Shown here: positions 1 through 11,194 of the stretch, one piece after another
Layout: every line of letters starts with the position of its first letter
Position numbering within the stretch: the first letter of the stretch is position 1
Notes under the pieces: model-generated
Database searches by the model: none
What the model was told of the DNA's origin: nothing
What the model saw: only the letters and a program-made list of their open reading frames with translations
From: Allopusillimonas ginsengisoli
GTDB lineage: Bacteria; Pseudomonadota; Gammaproteobacteria; Burkholderiales; Burkholderiaceae_B
Assembly (NCBI GenBank): GCA_005239165.1
Contig: RAPG01000001.1
Span: 372,001-436,000, forward strand
Direction: 5' to 3'
Length of the DNA: 64,000 nucleotides
Made by a program: the position numbers and the translations under genes

Positions 1-1368
1 AGAACCTGCTCCCATAATGATCACCACATCGCCGTCACAGGCAAAGCTTCTGATCGCCTGCGGCATGTCCGCCACGTCTTCGACAAAAACCGGTTCAATC
101 TTGCCGGCCACACGTAACGCGCGCATCAACGCCCTTCCATCGGCCGCAATCAGTGGCTTTTCGCCGGCGGCATATACCTCTGTCAACAAGACGGCGTCAG
201 CCATCCCGAGCACCTGAACGAAGTCTTCAAAGCAATCACGCGTGCGCGTGTACCGGTGTGGCTGAAATGCCAGAACAATGCGACGATCGGGCCAGGCGCC
301 ACGCGCAGCTTGCAGCGTGGCTGCCATCTCGACAGGATGATGGCCATAATCGTCAACCACCGTGAAATGGCCGCTTCCTCGTTCAGGGGTAACGGCAAAG
401 TCACCCACCTGACTAAAGCGCCTGCCAACGCCATGGAAAGTCTCCAGCGCCTGGGTGATCGCGCTGTCGGGCACGCCAAGCTCGGTTGCCACCGCAATGG
501 CAGCAAGAGCATTGAGCACATTGTGTCGTCCCGGAAGGTTCAGACACACCGACATAGGAGGCAGTGCGCCCATAGACCCCTGACGCTCAACATCGAAGCG
601 CATCGTCGTGCCATCGGCGCGCACGTTGACCGCGCGCACTTGCGCATCACTATCAATGCCGTAGGTTGTTACAGGGCGGGAGACAAAAGGAATAATCTCT
701 CTGACATTGGCGTCATCCGCGCACAGCACTGCCGAACCGTAGAACGGGAGGCGTTGCGTAAACTCAATGAACGAACTCTTGAGCCGGGCCACATCATGAC
801 CATAGGTATCCATATGGTCCATGTCGATGTTGGTAATAATGGCCATCACCGGCAACAGATTTAAAAACGAGGCGTCGGACTCATCGGCTTCTACAACGAT
901 GTATTCGCCCTGACCAAGACGCGCATTGGCGCCTGCAGAGTTCAATCGTCCGCCAATCACAAAGGTGGGGTCGAGGTCACCGGCCGCCAGTACGCTGGCG
1001 ACCAGACTGGTCGTTGTCGTCTTGCCATGCGTCCCGGCAACGGCGATGCCACGCTTCAGGCGCATTAACTCAGCGAGCATCAGGGCGCGGGGCACAACAG
1101 GGATGCGTGCGGCGCGAGCGGCAAGCACTTCGGGGTTGTCACCCGAGACGGCCGTCGAGGTCACAATGGCGCCCACGCCCTCGACGTTGGCGGCATCATG
1201 ACCAATGACTATGCGTGCGCCCAATTGTGCCAGTCGTCGCGTTATTGCAGTTTCCTGGAGATCAGAACCACTGATTGCATAGCCCAGGTTGAGCAATACC
1301 TCGGCAATGCCGCTCATACCCGAGCCGCCAATACCCACAAAATGTATGCTTTGAATTCGGTGCTTCAT
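1..1368 (-). CDS. murC: UDP-N-acetylmuramate--L-alanine ligase MurC (3' end outside window)
   Basis: Cytoplasmic ATP-dependent ligase that adds L-alanine to UDP-MurNAc, the first Mur ligase step of peptidoglycan synthesis. My reading from the ATG at 1368 starts [20 protein letters not shown], giving the MurC N-terminal glycine-rich nucleotide motif, followed by the ligase P-loop GTHGKTTTT near residue 110 and a DDYGHHP motif in the C-terminal half. The frame stays open to base 1, where it breaks off inside a VVIIMGAG segment close to the normal C-terminus, so only a few residues are missing. The start overlaps the murG stop in an ATGA tetranucleotide, implying translational coupling. It is the last visible gene of the minus-strand dcw operon; ddl, ftsQ, ftsA and ftsZ would be expected beyond the edge. 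Identity is very secure. Confidence 0.97.
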   Translation of the reverse strand, partial: MKHRIQSIHFVGIGGSGMSGIAEVLLNLGYAISGSDLQETAITRRLAQLGARIVIGHDAANVEGVGAIVTSTAVSGDNPEVLAARAARIPVVPRALMLAELMRLKRGIAVAGTHGKTTTTSLVASVLAAGDLDPTFVIGGRLNSAGANARLGQGEYIVVEADESDASFLNLLPVMAIITNIDMDHMDTYGHDVARLKSSFIEFTQRLPFYGSAVLCADDANVREIIPFVSRPVTTYGIDSDAQVRAVNVRADGTTMRFDVERQGSMGALPPMSVCLNLPGRHNVLNALAAIAVATELGVPDSAITQALETFHGVGRRFSQVGDFAVTPERGSGHFTVVDDYGHHPVEMAATLQAARGAWPDRRIVLAFQPHRYTRTRDCFEDFVQVLGMADAVLLTEVYAAGEKPLIAADGRALMRALRVAGKIEPVFVEDVADMPQAIRSFACDGDVVIIMGAGS

Positions 1369-2438
1369 GCCTGCCTCCTGACGGCTTGCTCACATGCGTC
1401 GGCGATCTGGCTGCAGGCATGCAGGCAGGCGTGCTCGTGCGCATGGGCCGCCATCGCGGCCAGTTCTTCGCGGGTCGCTTTGCTCAGCCATTGCGCCAGC
1501 CATTCTGGCGTCAGTGTGGACTGCGACTGCAGCAACCCTCCGTTGCAATCGCTAAGGTAGCGGGCATTGGCAGTCTGATGATCATCAATCGCGTGCGGAA
1601 GAGGAATAAACAATGCGGCGACGCCCACGGCGGCAACCTCAGCAACAGTCATCGCGCCCGCGCGGCAGATCACGATATCGGCGTTAGCCATGGCCTGGGC
1701 CATGTCATCAATAAAAGCATGACAATCTGCTTCAACACCCGCCTGTTCGTAGGCTTCGCGCAAGCCCGACAAATGTTGCTCACCTGCCTGGTGGGTAACT
1801 TGAGGGCGAACGTCAGCCGGCAAGAGCGCAAGCGCTGCGGGCATGACAGTATTTAATGGCCTTGCGCCCAGGCTGCCACCCACGACCAGCACGCGCAGGC
1901 GGCCTTGGCGCTCACCATAGCGCTGCACGGCAGGCACGATTTGTGTGAATGCTTCACGTACCGGATTACCCACCATGACGGCGCCCGGCAGGGCTCCCGG
2001 GAACCCCACAAGCACCTTGTCGGCAAATCGGGCCATCCAGCGGTTGGCTGTGCCTGACACGGCATTCTGTTCATGGATGACCAGAGGAATCCGACGTAAT
2101 GCCGCCATCAGCCCCCCTGGAAAGGCCACATAGCCCCCCATGCCAAGCACCACATCAGGACGTATCTGCGACAACGCCGTTCGGGCCTGCATGCAAGCCC
2201 GGAGAAGCGTAAATGGCAGCTTGAGCAAGCCTGTAATGCCTTTGCCCCGTACTCCAGCAAAACGCAGCGGCACCAGTTCAAAGCCCTGAGGCGGAACCAG
2301 CCTGCCCTCCATGCGTTCGGGGTGACCCAGCCACTGCACACGCCAGCCTCGGGCTTTCATCTCATGCGCCACAGCCAGACCCGGCATAATATGCCCGCCC
2401 GTGCCACCCGCCATGATCAGTAAAGTACGAGAGCTCAT
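1365..2438 (-). CDS. murG: UDP-GlcNAc:lipid I N-acetylglucosaminyltransferase MurG
   Basis: Peripheral inner-membrane glycosyltransferase (GT28) that converts lipid I to lipid II. The 357-residue product has the N-terminal [14 protein letters not shown] loop of MurG at residues 11-24, a second glycine-rich GGSLGA loop near residue 188, and the GAMTVAE acceptor/donor motif in the C-terminal Rossmann domain. Length is normal for the family. Its start overlaps the ftsW stop by 4 bp (ATGA) and its stop overlaps the murC start the same way, so it is a coupled member of the dcw operon. In Bordetella, MurG has been proposed to scaffold the cytoplasmic Mur enzymes, which fits the adjacent fused murEF gene; that role here is inference. 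Confidence 0.97.
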   Translation of the reverse strand: MSSRTLLIMAGGTGGHIMPGLAVAHEMKARGWRVQWLGHPERMEGRLVPPQGFELVPLRFAGVRGKGITGLLKLPFTLLRACMQARTALSQIRPDVVLGMGGYVAFPGGLMAALRRIPLVIHEQNAVSGTANRWMARFADKVLVGFPGALPGAVMVGNPVREAFTQIVPAVQRYGERQGRLRVLVVGGSLGARPLNTVMPAALALLPADVRPQVTHQAGEQHLSGLREAYEQAGVEADCHAFIDDMAQAMANADIVICRAGAMTVAEVAAVGVAALFIPLPHAIDDHQTANARYLSDCNGGLLQSQSTLTPEWLAQWLSKATREELAAMAAHAHEHACLHACSQIADACEQAVRRQA

Positions 2439-3628
2439 GTGCGTTTTCCCCGCATAAGATTACGGTTTTCGTAATCGACCCGCACCAGCAGGGCCATGGC
2501 CACCAGATTCATTACGATGCCGGTGCCGCCATAGCTCACCATGGGGAGCGTGAGGCCTTTGGTAGGAAGCAGCCCCAGGCACACACCCACATTAATGAAA
2601 GTCTGCACGCCAAACCACAAGGCAACACCCTGGGCAACCAATCCGTTGAAGATACGATCCATGGCGATGGCCTGACGCCCAATCTCAAAGCCACGCCAGA
2701 TCAGAAACATGAATACGCCAAGCAGACACATCAACCCGACAAACCCAAGCTCTTCACCGATCACCGCCACGATGAAGTCGGTGTGAGCTTCGGGCAAATA
2801 GTGCAGCTTTTCAATGCTGGATCCCAGCCCCACGCCAAACCACTCTCCGCGCCCGAGGGCAATCAGCGAATGCGACAGCTGATAAGCACTGCCGTATGCG
2901 TTTTCAGGGTTCCACGGGTCCAGATACACAAAGAGCCGCTCTCGACGCCAGGGCGACAACCAGATCAACAACAGAAAGCTGCCAACCAAGATAGTCAGCA
3001 GCATAGAAAAAAGCTTGCCGTTAATCCCGCCAATAAAAAGTATGCCGACCGCGATGGCAACAATCACCATGAACGCGCCCAAGTCGGGCTCAAGCAGCAA
3101 CAGCATGCCGACCACCGCCAATGCGCAGGCCATGGGCAGAAAACCGCGCAGGAAATTCTGCATGTGTTCCTGCTTGCGCATCGTATAGTCGGCTGCGTAC
3201 AGCAGCACGCCAACTTTCATCAGCTCAGACGGCTGAAAATTGACGGGACCAAAAGGAAGCCAACGCCTGGCACCATTCACTTCGCGGCCTATCCCCGGTA
3301 TCAGCACCACCACCAGCAGCAACAGGCAGAGTATGAACAGGGGCGCAGCGAAGCGCTCCCAGAACTTCATGGGCAGGCTGAATGTCACCAGCGCACTCAA
3401 CAAACCGACAATAATGAACAACCCATGGCGCAGCACAAAATAATAACGCCCGTAGCTTTCGTAGCGCGGGCCATCGGCCAGTGCGATAGAGGCCGAATAC
3501 ACCATCAAGAGCCCGAACACCACCAGAGCGCTGGCCATCATGATGAGTGGAATATCAACGCTGGGCATGCTGGTGCGACCGGGTCGAACCGCATTTACAC
3601 CAGAGGAGAAATCAGCAAAAAGACTCAT
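2435..3628 (-). CDS. ftsW: Septal peptidoglycan glycosyltransferase FtsW
   Basis: SEDS-family polytopic membrane glycosyltransferase that polymerises lipid II at the division septum together with FtsI. The 397-residue protein is strongly hydrophobic with about ten membrane segments and carries SEDS signatures, including the [15 protein letters not shown] segment near residue 115 and the C-terminal [19 protein letters not shown] block. The first ~25 residues are a polar cytoplasmic tail. It overlaps murD upstream and murG downstream by ATGA junctions. The genetic position between murD and murG, and the presence of ftsI in the same operon, distinguish it from its paralogue RodA. Confidence 0.96.
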   Translation of the reverse strand: MSLFADFSSGVNAVRPGRTSMPSVDIPLIMMASALVVFGLLMVYSASIALADGPRYESYGRYYFVLRHGLFIIVGLLSALVTFSLPMKFWERFAAPLFILCLLLLVVVLIPGIGREVNGARRWLPFGPVNFQPSELMKVGVLLYAADYTMRKQEHMQNFLRGFLPMACALAVVGMLLLLEPDLGAFMVIVAIAVGILFIGGINGKLFSMLLTILVGSFLLLIWLSPWRRERLFVYLDPWNPENAYGSAYQLSHSLIALGRGEWFGVGLGSSIEKLHYLPEAHTDFIVAVIGEELGFVGLMCLLGVFMFLIWRGFEIGRQAIAMDRIFNGLVAQGVALWFGVQTFINVGVCLGLLPTKGLTLPMVSYGGTGIVMNLVAMALLVRVDYENRNLMRGKRT

Positions 3629-5154
3629 GCCACTTCTCCACGATTCAAGGCCAGTTCCTGAACCTCATCGACAAAACACTGGCCACGGTGTCCATAGTTT
3701 TTGAACATGTCCATGCTTGCGCAGGCGGGCGACAACAACACCGTGTCACCTTCATGCGCAAGAGCGTGTGCGCGTTCGACAGCATCATGCATGGATGTCG
3801 CCAGATCAATCGGGACATCGCCCGCTGCCAATGCCTGCTTCATCAGACCGGCATCCTGCCCCAGCAAAACAACCGCGCGCGCATGTTCGCGCACAGGCTT
3901 CACAAGTGGCGAAAAATCTTGCCCTTTGCCCAATCCGCCGGCAATCAGCACCACAGGCGCGTCCAGCCCTTCAATCGCGGCCACGGTTGCGCCAACATTG
4001 GTACCTTTGCTGTCATTGACGAAATCGACGCCACCCACAGTGCGCACGAATTCCATGCGGTGTGGTTCGCCGCCATACTCGCGCAAGGCTCGCAACATGC
4101 CGGCCCAACCCAGACCTATGCTGCGGCCCAGTGCCAGGGCGGCAAGTGCGTTCAGCATATTGTGCCGACCGCGCAACTGCAGCACGTCGCCGGGCATAAG
4201 CCTGCTCATGCGCCCTTCAGCACGCTGTAGCTCTGCCTGTGCCTTGCGGCGCCGCGATGGTGCGACAGGCAGATCAAAATCTGCCGCTTCAGCGGCTGCC
4301 AGCCACTGCACGCCGTTGCTGTTCTCCAGCCCGAGATCGCCTTCAAACTCGGGCAGACTGGAACCAAAGCTGCGTACGTGAGCCGCCCGTACATCAGATA
4401 CCATGGCGACAACAAGCGGATCATCACGATTGACGATGGCGATACGGGTCATCTCTAGCAGTCGCGCCTTGGCGGCGGCATAGGCCTGCATAGAGCCATG
4501 CCAGTCGAGGTGATCTTGCGTCACGTTTAGCACCACTGCAGCATCGGCAGCAAGCGATGAGATCGCGTCAAGCTGGAAACTGGAAAGCTCAAGCACCCAG
4601 ACATCTGGCAGTGATCCGGCGCTCAGCGCATCGGCCAGAGCCGTCAGTGCTGCAGGGCTGATATTGCCTGCCGACTTTGCCGTCAACCCACTGGCCTCGA
4701 CAAGCTGACGCACCATGGCAGTAACCGTGGTTTTGCCATTGGTACCGGTGACAGCCAAAACCTTGGGCTCATAACCCTGCCCCGCCATGTCGGCAAGGGC
4801 ACGCGCGAACAGTTCGATCTCGCCGATAACGTCAATACCACGCTCGGCCGCCTGGGCAAGCAATGTTTTCACGGGCTCATGCGAAGGCGTAAGCCCCGGG
4901 CTCAGAACAATGGTATGAACCTCATCCAGTGCATCTTCGGTGAACGCTTGGTGTCCCAGCCCGTATTCGATCTGTGCAGCATCGCACCCGGCCTGAAGCG
5001 CCTGCAGGCCAGCCGGTTGCGCGCGAGTGTCAAGCACTCTGAGCCGCGCTCCTTGACGCGCGCACCATAATGCGGCCGCCACGCCCGTTTCGCCCAGCCC
5101 AAGAATGAGGGTGAGGCCATCGGCACGCACGGAAGGAAAGGACATGGTATTCAT
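3625..5154 (-). CDS. murD: UDP-N-acetylmuramoyl-L-alanine--D-glutamate ligase MurD
   Basis: Cytoplasmic ATP-dependent ligase adding D-glutamate to UDP-MurNAc-L-Ala. The 509-residue product shows an N-terminal Rossmann motif [13 protein letters not shown] at about residues 16-28, the Mur-ligase P-loop [14 protein letters not shown] near residue 140, a [13 protein letters not shown] segment, and the C-terminal [10 protein letters not shown] and FVNDSKGTN motifs characteristic of MurD. It is somewhat longer than E. coli MurD (about 438 residues) because of an insertion rich in polar residues between the central and C-terminal domains. The ATG at 5154 overlaps the mraY stop; an alternative ATG lies three codons downstream. 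It is part of the coupled dcw operon. Confidence 0.96.
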   Translation of the reverse strand: MNTMSFPSVRADGLTLILGLGETGVAAALWCARQGARLRVLDTRAQPAGLQALQAGCDAAQIEYGLGHQAFTEDALDEVHTIVLSPGLTPSHEPVKTLLAQAAERGIDVIGEIELFARALADMAGQGYEPKVLAVTGTNGKTTVTAMVRQLVEASGLTAKSAGNISPAALTALADALSAGSLPDVWVLELSSFQLDAISSLAADAAVVLNVTQDHLDWHGSMQAYAAAKARLLEMTRIAIVNRDDPLVVAMVSDVRAAHVRSFGSSLPEFEGDLGLENSNGVQWLAAAEAADFDLPVAPSRRRKAQAELQRAEGRMSRLMPGDVLQLRGRHNMLNALAALALGRSIGLGWAGMLRALREYGGEPHRMEFVRTVGGVDFVNDSKGTNVGATVAAIEGLDAPVVLIAGGLGKGQDFSPLVKPVREHARAVVLLGQDAGLMKQALAAGDVPIDLATSMHDAVERAHALAHEGDTVLLSPACASMDMFKNYGHRGQCFVDEVQELALNRGEVA

Positions 5155-6323
5155 CGTAGTTTCAGACTCGCCAAACCGATAAGCACCAGCATCATGCTGA
5201 TAATCCAGAACCGCACCACTACCTGGGTTTCTTTCCAGCCTGTGACTTCAAAGTGGTGATGCAACGGAGCCATGCGGAAGATGCGTCGCCCTTCTCCATA
5301 TCGTCTCTTGGTGTATTTAAACCAGGCCACCTGCATCATCACCGACAGCGTTTCTACAACAAACACGCCCCCCATAATGAACAGCACGATTTCCTGGCGA
5401 ACGATTACAGCGATTGTTCCCAGTGCGCCACCCAGCGCCAGCGCTCCGACGTCTCCCATAAACACCTGAGCCGGGTAGGCGTTAAACCACAGAAAAGCCA
5501 GGCCGGCACCAGCAATGGCCGCACACAGCACCATGAGCTCAGACGCACCCGGAATGTATGGAAACAACAGGTACTTGGAGTAATCGACACGGCCCACAAC
5601 GTAAGCAAAGATACCCAGCGCGCTGCCCACCATGACAGTTGGCATGATGGCAAGACCGTCAAGCCCGTCAGTCAGGTTGACCGCATTGCTGGAACCCACA
5701 ATGACGAACCAGGTCAGGGTTGCAAAGCCAAAGGCACCCAGCGGGTAACTCACGGTCTTGAAAAACGGCACAATCAGGTCGGCGCGCGTGGGCAGATCCA
5801 TAGTGAAGCCGCTCATAACCCAGTCACGAAACAACGGCCAAAGCTCAGCGTTAGCAGGTGCCGACACCGCAAACGTAAGGTATACCGAGGCGATCAGGCC
5901 AATCAGCGCCTGCCAGAAGAATTTGCGTCTGGACGACATACCTTCCGGATCGCGATTCACGACCTTTTTATAGTCGTCTACCCATCCAATCCAGCCAAAC
6001 CCGAATGTCACCAGCAGAACCACCCAGACAAAGCGGTTTGTCCAGTCGGCCCACAACAAGGTGCTGACGCCAATGGAGATAAGAATCAGCGCACCGCCCA
6101 TGGTGGGGGTGCCATTTTTCTGTAAATGAGATTCAGGCCCATAGGCGCGCACAGCCTGGCCGATTTTCAGTTCGGTTAACTTGCGAATCACCATCGGACC
6201 TGCAAACAGCCCAATCAGCAATGCTGTGCCGCACGCCAGCAGCGCACGGAATGTGATGTATTCAAAAACTCCAAATGCACGTATATGGGCATCGGACAGC
6301 CATCGTGCCAGTTCAAGAAGCAT
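5151..6323 (-). CDS. mraY: Phospho-N-acetylmuramoyl-pentapeptide-transferase MraY
   Basis: Inner-membrane enzyme that transfers phospho-MurNAc-pentapeptide to undecaprenyl phosphate, making lipid I. The 390-residue polytopic protein contains the family signatures GTPTMGG near residue 72, the WVDDYKK aspartate pair, [13 protein letters not shown] in the middle, and the C-terminal [11 protein letters not shown] histidine cluster that defines MraY among polyprenyl-phosphate transferases. Length is slightly above the 360 residues of E. coli. The start overlaps the 3' end of murEF by 11 bp and the stop overlaps murD by ATGA, so it is translated within the same coupled operon. A very confident identification. 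Confidence 0.97.
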   Translation of the reverse strand: MLLELARWLSDAHIRAFGVFEYITFRALLACGTALLIGLFAGPMVIRKLTELKIGQAVRAYGPESHLQKNGTPTMGGALILISIGVSTLLWADWTNRFVWVVLLVTFGFGWIGWVDDYKKVVNRDPEGMSSRRKFFWQALIGLIASVYLTFAVSAPANAELWPLFRDWVMSGFTMDLPTRADLIVPFFKTVSYPLGAFGFATLTWFVIVGSSNAVNLTDGLDGLAIMPTVMVGSALGIFAYVVGRVDYSKYLLFPYIPGASELMVLCAAIAGAGLAFLWFNAYPAQVFMGDVGALALGGALGTIAVIVRQEIVLFIMGGVFVVETLSVMMQVAWFKYTKRRYGEGRRIFRMAPLHHHFEVTGWKETQVVVRFWIISMMLVLIGLASLKLR

Positions 6324-9159
6324 GGTGAGCCCTCCCTTGATTTAGGGACAGTTTTTCTTCTAATGCCGTAATGACACGCTCCATGCGCATGCTTCGTGAT
6401 CCTTTAACCAGAATGTTGGCCGGAAGCTGCAACACCAGATCTTGCGCAAGCTCTTCGACGGAACCGTACCGACGGGCGGCGGGACCAAATGCTTCAACCG
6501 CGTGGGCGCACGCGTCACCATAGACCAGCAGTTCGTCTATACCCTGCTGCCGCGCATACTGCCCAACCTCTGCATGCATGGCTGGACCGTTGTCGCCGAC
6601 CTCCGCCATGTCGCCCAGCACCAGCGCTTTGGTGCCCGCGAGACGTGCCAGCACATCAATGGCGGCACGCACTGAATCAGGATTCGCGTTATAGGTATCA
6701 TCAATCAGGCGGATATTGCCCGGAAGTGATCGCAACTGCATGCGGCCGGCCACAGGGCTAAATGCCTGAAGCCCCTTGACGACAGCATCCAGCGAAAAAC
6801 CGGCCGAAATAGCGCTGGCGGCAGCAGCCAGCGCATTACGCAGATTATGCTCACCTGGCGCGGCAAGTGTGAGCAACGCACTGCCAGCCGGCGTGTGCAG
6901 ACGAAACCGGGTAGATTCAGGTGCTTCGACAACGTCTGCAGCATAAACATCGCATGCGGCATCCAGCCCAAAACGCAGAGTCTGACGCCCTCCTGCCAGC
7001 GCTTGCCATAAACCGGTATAGGGGTCCCCGCCCGGGAACACGGCGACACCATCGCCACCAAGACTTTCCAGAACTGCGCCGTTTTCTTGAGCAACCGCCT
7101 CTACCGAGTGCATGAACTCCTGATGCTCGCGCTGTGCATTATTGACCAACGCTACCGTAGGCTTTGCAATAGCTGCCAGAACAGCAATCTCACCCGGGTG
7201 GTTCATGCCCAGCTCGAGAACGGCGGCTTCGTGACCGCTACGCAACCGCAACACGGTCAGAGGCACACCAATATCATTATTGAGATTGCCGTGCGTGGCC
7301 AGGCTCGCCGCATCACCAAGCGCCTCTCGCAAAATGGACGCAAGCATTTCCTTGGTGGTGGTTTTCCCATTGCTGCCAGTGACGGCTATAACGGGCAAAG
7401 TAAATTGTGCACGCCACGCCGTCGCCATGCGTATCAACGCCTGGCGCGTATCGCCGAGAACAATCTGGGGCAGGGCTATGGCCGGGTTGCTGACTTCGAC
7501 AATAGCCGCTCGGGCGCCAGCATCAGCAATCGCAGCCAGATAAGCATGCCCGTCGAAAGTTTCACCCTTGAGCGCAACAAATAGCTGGCCGGGCGTTATC
7601 GCGCGCGAGTCGGTAGAAACACCAGACTGCTGCGCCGATAGCCACGTGAGTGCAGCACGTGCCCACTCTCTATCATCGAACGGCGTTCGCACCCCGTGTA
7701 CTTCCTGGTAGGTTTCATGGCCTTTGCCTGCGACAAGAATGACGTCTTCTGGCCTGGCGTCCCAGACTGCCGTCATGATCGCCACAGCCCGGTCGCCGAT
7801 AACTCGCGGCGGCGCAGACATCCCGGCAGCAATTTGCGCAATAATTTCTGTTGGGTTTTCAGTGCGAGGATTGTCATCAGTCACGATGACAACATCTGCA
7901 CTACCCTCGGCGATACGGCCCATCATAGGACGCTTGCCGGCGTCACGGTTGCCGCCGCAGCCAAACACGCAGACCAGCCTGCCGGCACGCATATCGGCCA
8001 TAGGCCGAAGTGCTTTCAGCGCACGCTCAAGCGCATCAGGCGTATGCGCATAATCGACAAGCACCAGAGGCCCGGCGCTAGCCCGTCTAAAATCCGGCTC
8101 GACAACCGACGCCTGCGCAGCAGGGGCGTTGCTGACAACGCTGTCCGGTACGGCCAGCACAAGCTCAAGACGTCCGGGCACAGAGCGCAGAACGGGCAAA
8201 GTACGGGCGATACGCCCGATGCTCCATCCCAGCTCTTTCAGCGCACCAGCAACCAGCAGCAAATTGGATACGTTGTGCTCGCCCACAAGAGGCGTCAATA
8301 TCTGTGCGCTGCCTTCAGGACCAACGAGCGTAAACACCTGCCCACTGCCCGAAGGGTGCAGGTCTCGGGCATACAGGGTTGCCGTCGGCTCGCTTACAGA
8401 ATATGACCATGCCAGATCAGGCGACAAGCTAGCCAGCAAAGACCTGCCGGCCTCATCATCGGCATTAACCAGGGCACGGCGCAATCCGGGCATTTTGAAC
8501 AGCAAAAATTTGGCCTGGCGATATTTAGCTTCAGTCTGGTGGTAATCGAGATGGTCGCGTGTAAGGTTGGTGAAGGCTGCTATATCAATAGCCACATCAT
8601 TGAGCCGTCCCTGTTCCAGACCTATGGACGAAGCCTCCATAGCCACAACGTGGACCTGAGCCTCACGCAATTGGGCCAGACTGCGGTGCATGGTCAGCAC
8701 ATCGGGAGTGGTCAGCACGCCTCCCAGGCTTGATCCATCTGGCAGCAACACACCCAAGGTGCCGATGCTACCGCATGCGACACCATCGGCATTCAGCGCG
8801 GCTGCCAGCCACTGCACGCAACTTGTCTTACCATTTGTGCCGGTTACCGCAACAACCGTCAAGGCGGTAGACGGCCGACCGTACCATTGGTCACCCACCG
8901 CTCCCAACACATCACGCAAACCCGGCACACGCAGCAACGGCACGGACGTCGTCAAGACGGGATCAGCCTCGTCAGACTGAACAACAATCGCACCGGCGCC
9001 GTTCGCAATGGCCTGCTCGATGAACGCTCGCCCGTTGGTTGTGCGACCCGGACAAGCAAAAAACACGTCGCCAGCCTGAAGCTGGCGGGTATCCAGGCAC
9101 AAATCAGCCTGCCGGGCCACATGCTGTTCGAGCCATAGGATAATGTCATGCGCTGTCAT
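6313..9159 (-). CDS. murEF: Fused MurE–MurF bifunctional peptidoglycan ligase
   Basis: A single 948-residue chain containing two successive Mur ligases. Residues 1-500 are MurE (UDP-MurNAc-tripeptide synthetase, adding meso-diaminopimelate): P-loop TGTNGKTS at 106-113, and the DAP-recognition motif DNPR at 429-432. Residues from about 502 to the end are MurF (adding D-Ala-D-Ala): [19 protein letters not shown] just after the junction, P-loop TGSNGKTTT at 594-602, and [11 protein letters not shown] at about 819-829. There is no stop or start signal at the junction, and the usual MurF N-terminal leader is nearly absent, so the fusion looks genuine rather than a missed stop. Fused murE-murF genes are known from Bordetella. 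The ATG overlaps the ftsI stop, and the end overlaps mraY by 11 bp. Confidence 0.96.
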   Translation of the reverse strand: MTAHDIILWLEQHVARQADLCLDTRQLQAGDVFFACPGRTTNGRAFIEQAIANGAGAIVVQSDEADPVLTTSVPLLRVPGLRDVLGAVGDQWYGRPSTALTVVAVTGTNGKTSCVQWLAAALNADGVACGSIGTLGVLLPDGSSLGGVLTTPDVLTMHRSLAQLREAQVHVVAMEASSIGLEQGRLNDVAIDIAAFTNLTRDHLDYHQTEAKYRQAKFLLFKMPGLRRALVNADDEAGRSLLASLSPDLAWSYSVSEPTATLYARDLHPSGSGQVFTLVGPEGSAQILTPLVGEHNVSNLLLVAGALKELGWSIGRIARTLPVLRSVPGRLELVLAVPDSVVSNAPAAQASVVEPDFRRASAGPLVLVDYAHTPDALERALKALRPMADMRAGRLVCVFGCGGNRDAGKRPMMGRIAEGSADVVIVTDDNPRTENPTEIIAQIAAGMSAPPRVIGDRAVAIMTAVWDARPEDVILVAGKGHETYQEVHGVRTPFDDREWARAALTWLSAQQSGVSTDSRAITPGQLFVALKGETFDGHAYLAAIADAGARAAIVEVSNPAIALPQIVLGDTRQALIRMATAWRAQFTLPVIAVTGSNGKTTTKEMLASILREALGDAASLATHGNLNNDIGVPLTVLRLRSGHEAAVLELGMNHPGEIAVLAAIAKPTVALVNNAQREHQEFMHSVEAVAQENGAVLESLGGDGVAVFPGGDPYTGLWQALAGGRQTLRFGLDAACDVYAADVVEAPESTRFRLHTPAGSALLTLAAPGEHNLRNALAAAASAISAGFSLDAVVKGLQAFSPVAGRMQLRSLPGNIRLIDDTYNANPDSVRAAIDVLARLAGTKALVLGDMAEVGDNGPAMHAEVGQYARQQGIDELLVYGDACAHAVEAFGPAARRYGSVEELAQDLVLQLPANILVKGSRSMRMERVITALEEKLSLNQGRAHHAS

Positions 9160-10892
9160 CGGGGTGCCACCTCATCAGACCCAAGGGCCACCAATGATTC
9201 AATTGGCGCATCGGGCTCCACGCCCATGCGACGCAGCACACTGCCTACGACCTGCGAAAAAACAGGGGCTGCCACCCGGCCGCCGTAATAGCCTTTACCA
9301 TGCGGTTCATCAAGCGTAACCGCAACCACAATACGAGGATTGGATACTGGGGCAAAGCCCACGAAAGAGCTGCGATAGAGTGACCGGCTGTACTTGCCAT
9401 CAACAATTTTTCGCGCCGTCCCGCTTTTACCCGCGACACGGTAGCCCTGCACCTGAGCCAGCTTGGCTCCCTCAGGCCCGGCCGCCGCTTCCAGCATGGC
9501 ACGAATCTGGCCCGCTATCTCCGGACGGTAAACCTGCACACTTGTGGGTTTACCCTGGCGCTTGAGCAATGTGAGCGAGACCATATCGCCGTTACGCGCA
9601 AACACCGTGTAGGCGTGTGCGATCTGGATCAGCGATACCGAAAGCCCGTAGCCATAGGCCATGGTCGCACGCTCAATGGGGCGCCAACGCTCCCAGGGCC
9701 GAAGACGGCCAGAGGCGACGCCCGGAAAGTTCGCCTGCGGAGGCCTGCCGAAACCCAGTTCGGTGAATTTGTTCCACATTTCTTCCGAAGTAAGCTTCTC
9801 GGAGATCATCGTCATGCCGATATTGCTTGATCGCCTCAAGATACCGGCCACATTCAGCGTGCCATTGCGACTGACGTCGCTGATGGTAGAGCCCTGATAG
9901 CGATAGTGACCATTGCCCGTATCGAACAGCGTAGAGGTCGTAATACGTTTGATATCGAGTGCCAGCCCCGCCGTAAACGGCTTCATGATCGAGCCAGGCT
10001 CGAAGGTGTCGGTCAGGGCACGATTGCGCAACGCAGGCCCTTTGCGGTCACTTCTATCATTGGGGTCATAAGTCGGCAGATTGACCAATGCCAGAATTTC
10101 CCCAGTCTTAACATCAATGACAATACCTGCGCCAGCACGCGCATTATGTTCTTTCAGGGCTTCTTTCAATGCTGTATAGGTATCAAACTGCATACCCGCA
10201 TCAATCGACAGCTTGAGATCCTGACCATCGACAGGCGGCACAATAGCCTGCACATCTTCGACCACCCGCCCGAGGCGGTCCTTGATAACGCGGCGAGAGC
10301 CCGGACGCCCCGACAGCGCGTCATTGAAGGCAAGTTCAACCCCTTCAACCCCGTTATCATCAATATTGGTAAAGCCGATCACATGAGCCGCGACCTCGCC
10401 TTCCGGGTAGAACCGACGCATTTCAGCCTGCTGATGAAAGCCAGGCACTTTCAGGTCGCCGATTTGCCCCGCGACATCCATCGAAACCTGTCGCTTGATA
10501 TAAACAAAATTTTTCTCTTCGCCCGCAATACGACCTTTGATATCGGCGGGCGACATGCCGAGTAGCGTGGCCAGCTTGGCAATTTGCGAGTCGGACGCAC
10601 TGCGCGCATCTTCAGGTATGGCCCAGATGGCACGAACAGGCACACTGGAACCCATGACAACGGTTCCGCTTCGATCAAAGATTTTTCCGCGTGTTGCAGG
10701 CAGCACCAGGGTGCGTTCATAACGACGTTCACCCTGTTGCTGTAAAAACTCATTGGAAAGCCCCTGCAGGTACATTGCCTTGGCAGCCAGCGCGCCAAAC
10801 CCCAGGACCAGCAAGATCAATACCAGACGCGCCCGCCATAGCGGCATCTGCTTATTCAGTACGGGGCTATCGTAAAATCTGACTCGCTTCAT
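9156..10892 (-). CDS. ftsI: Septal penicillin-binding protein FtsI (PBP3), peptidoglycan transpeptidase
   Basis: Class B penicillin-binding protein that cross-links septal peptidoglycan, working with FtsW. The 578-residue protein has a short cytoplasmic N-terminus, one membrane anchor at about residues 20-40, a pedestal domain containing RGKIFDRSG at 68-76, and a transpeptidase domain with all three active-site motifs: SIMK with the nucleophile Ser301, SSN at 355-357, and KSGT at 489-492. Length is typical of PBP3. It is coupled to ftsL upstream and to murEF downstream by ATGA overlaps. No unusual substitution is seen in the catalytic motifs. Confidence 0.97.
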   Translation of the reverse strand: MKRVRFYDSPVLNKQMPLWRARLVLILLVLGFGALAAKAMYLQGLSNEFLQQQGERRYERTLVLPATRGKIFDRSGTVVMGSSVPVRAIWAIPEDARSASDSQIAKLATLLGMSPADIKGRIAGEEKNFVYIKRQVSMDVAGQIGDLKVPGFHQQAEMRRFYPEGEVAAHVIGFTNIDDNGVEGVELAFNDALSGRPGSRRVIKDRLGRVVEDVQAIVPPVDGQDLKLSIDAGMQFDTYTALKEALKEHNARAGAGIVIDVKTGEILALVNLPTYDPNDRSDRKGPALRNRALTDTFEPGSIMKPFTAGLALDIKRITTSTLFDTGNGHYRYQGSTISDVSRNGTLNVAGILRRSSNIGMTMISEKLTSEEMWNKFTELGFGRPPQANFPGVASGRLRPWERWRPIERATMAYGYGLSVSLIQIAHAYTVFARNGDMVSLTLLKRQGKPTSVQVYRPEIAGQIRAMLEAAAGPEGAKLAQVQGYRVAGKSGTARKIVDGKYSRSLYRSSFVGFAPVSNPRIVVAVTLDEPHGKGYYGGRVAAPVFSQVVGSVLRRMGVEPDAPIESLVALGSDEVAPR

Positions 10893-11194
10893 GGCCGCCC
10901 CGCTTTACCGGCACCCGGCGCAGAAACAGTCTGTGGCCCCTCGACATACAGCGTACGATCTGGCGTGGCAGGCTTCATGCCGAGATCCTGACGGGCAGAC
11001 TGGTCAACACGGACATTGCGCTGAAGCTCGGCGCGCTCCAGCTGCAGACGCCGCCAGTCAGTGTCTAACTGGCGGGCCTTGTCTTCAAGACGATCGAGCT
11101 TCACAAACAGCTGACGCGACTGAAAACGCGCTGTCACCAATGACAGCGCGGAAATAGTAAGCAATGTTGCGAAGAGAAAGCTTAGCCGCATCAT
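10889..11194 (-). CDS. ftsL: Cell division protein FtsL
   Basis: Small bitopic division protein that links FtsB/FtsQ to the FtsW-FtsI synthase. The 101-residue product has a hydrophobic membrane segment at about residues 2-22 ([15 protein letters not shown]) followed by a predicted coiled coil of charged heptads around residues 30-65, then a tail. FtsL is poorly conserved, so the call leans on size, topology and position between rsmH and ftsI, which is the invariant place of ftsL in dcw clusters. Its ATG overlaps the rsmH stop and its stop overlaps the ftsI start. Confidence 0.92.
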   Translation of the reverse strand: MMRLSFLFATLLTISALSLVTARFQSRQLFVKLDRLEDKARQLDTDWRRLQLERAELQRNVRVDQSARQDLGMKPATPDRTLYVEGPQTVSAPGAGKAGRP

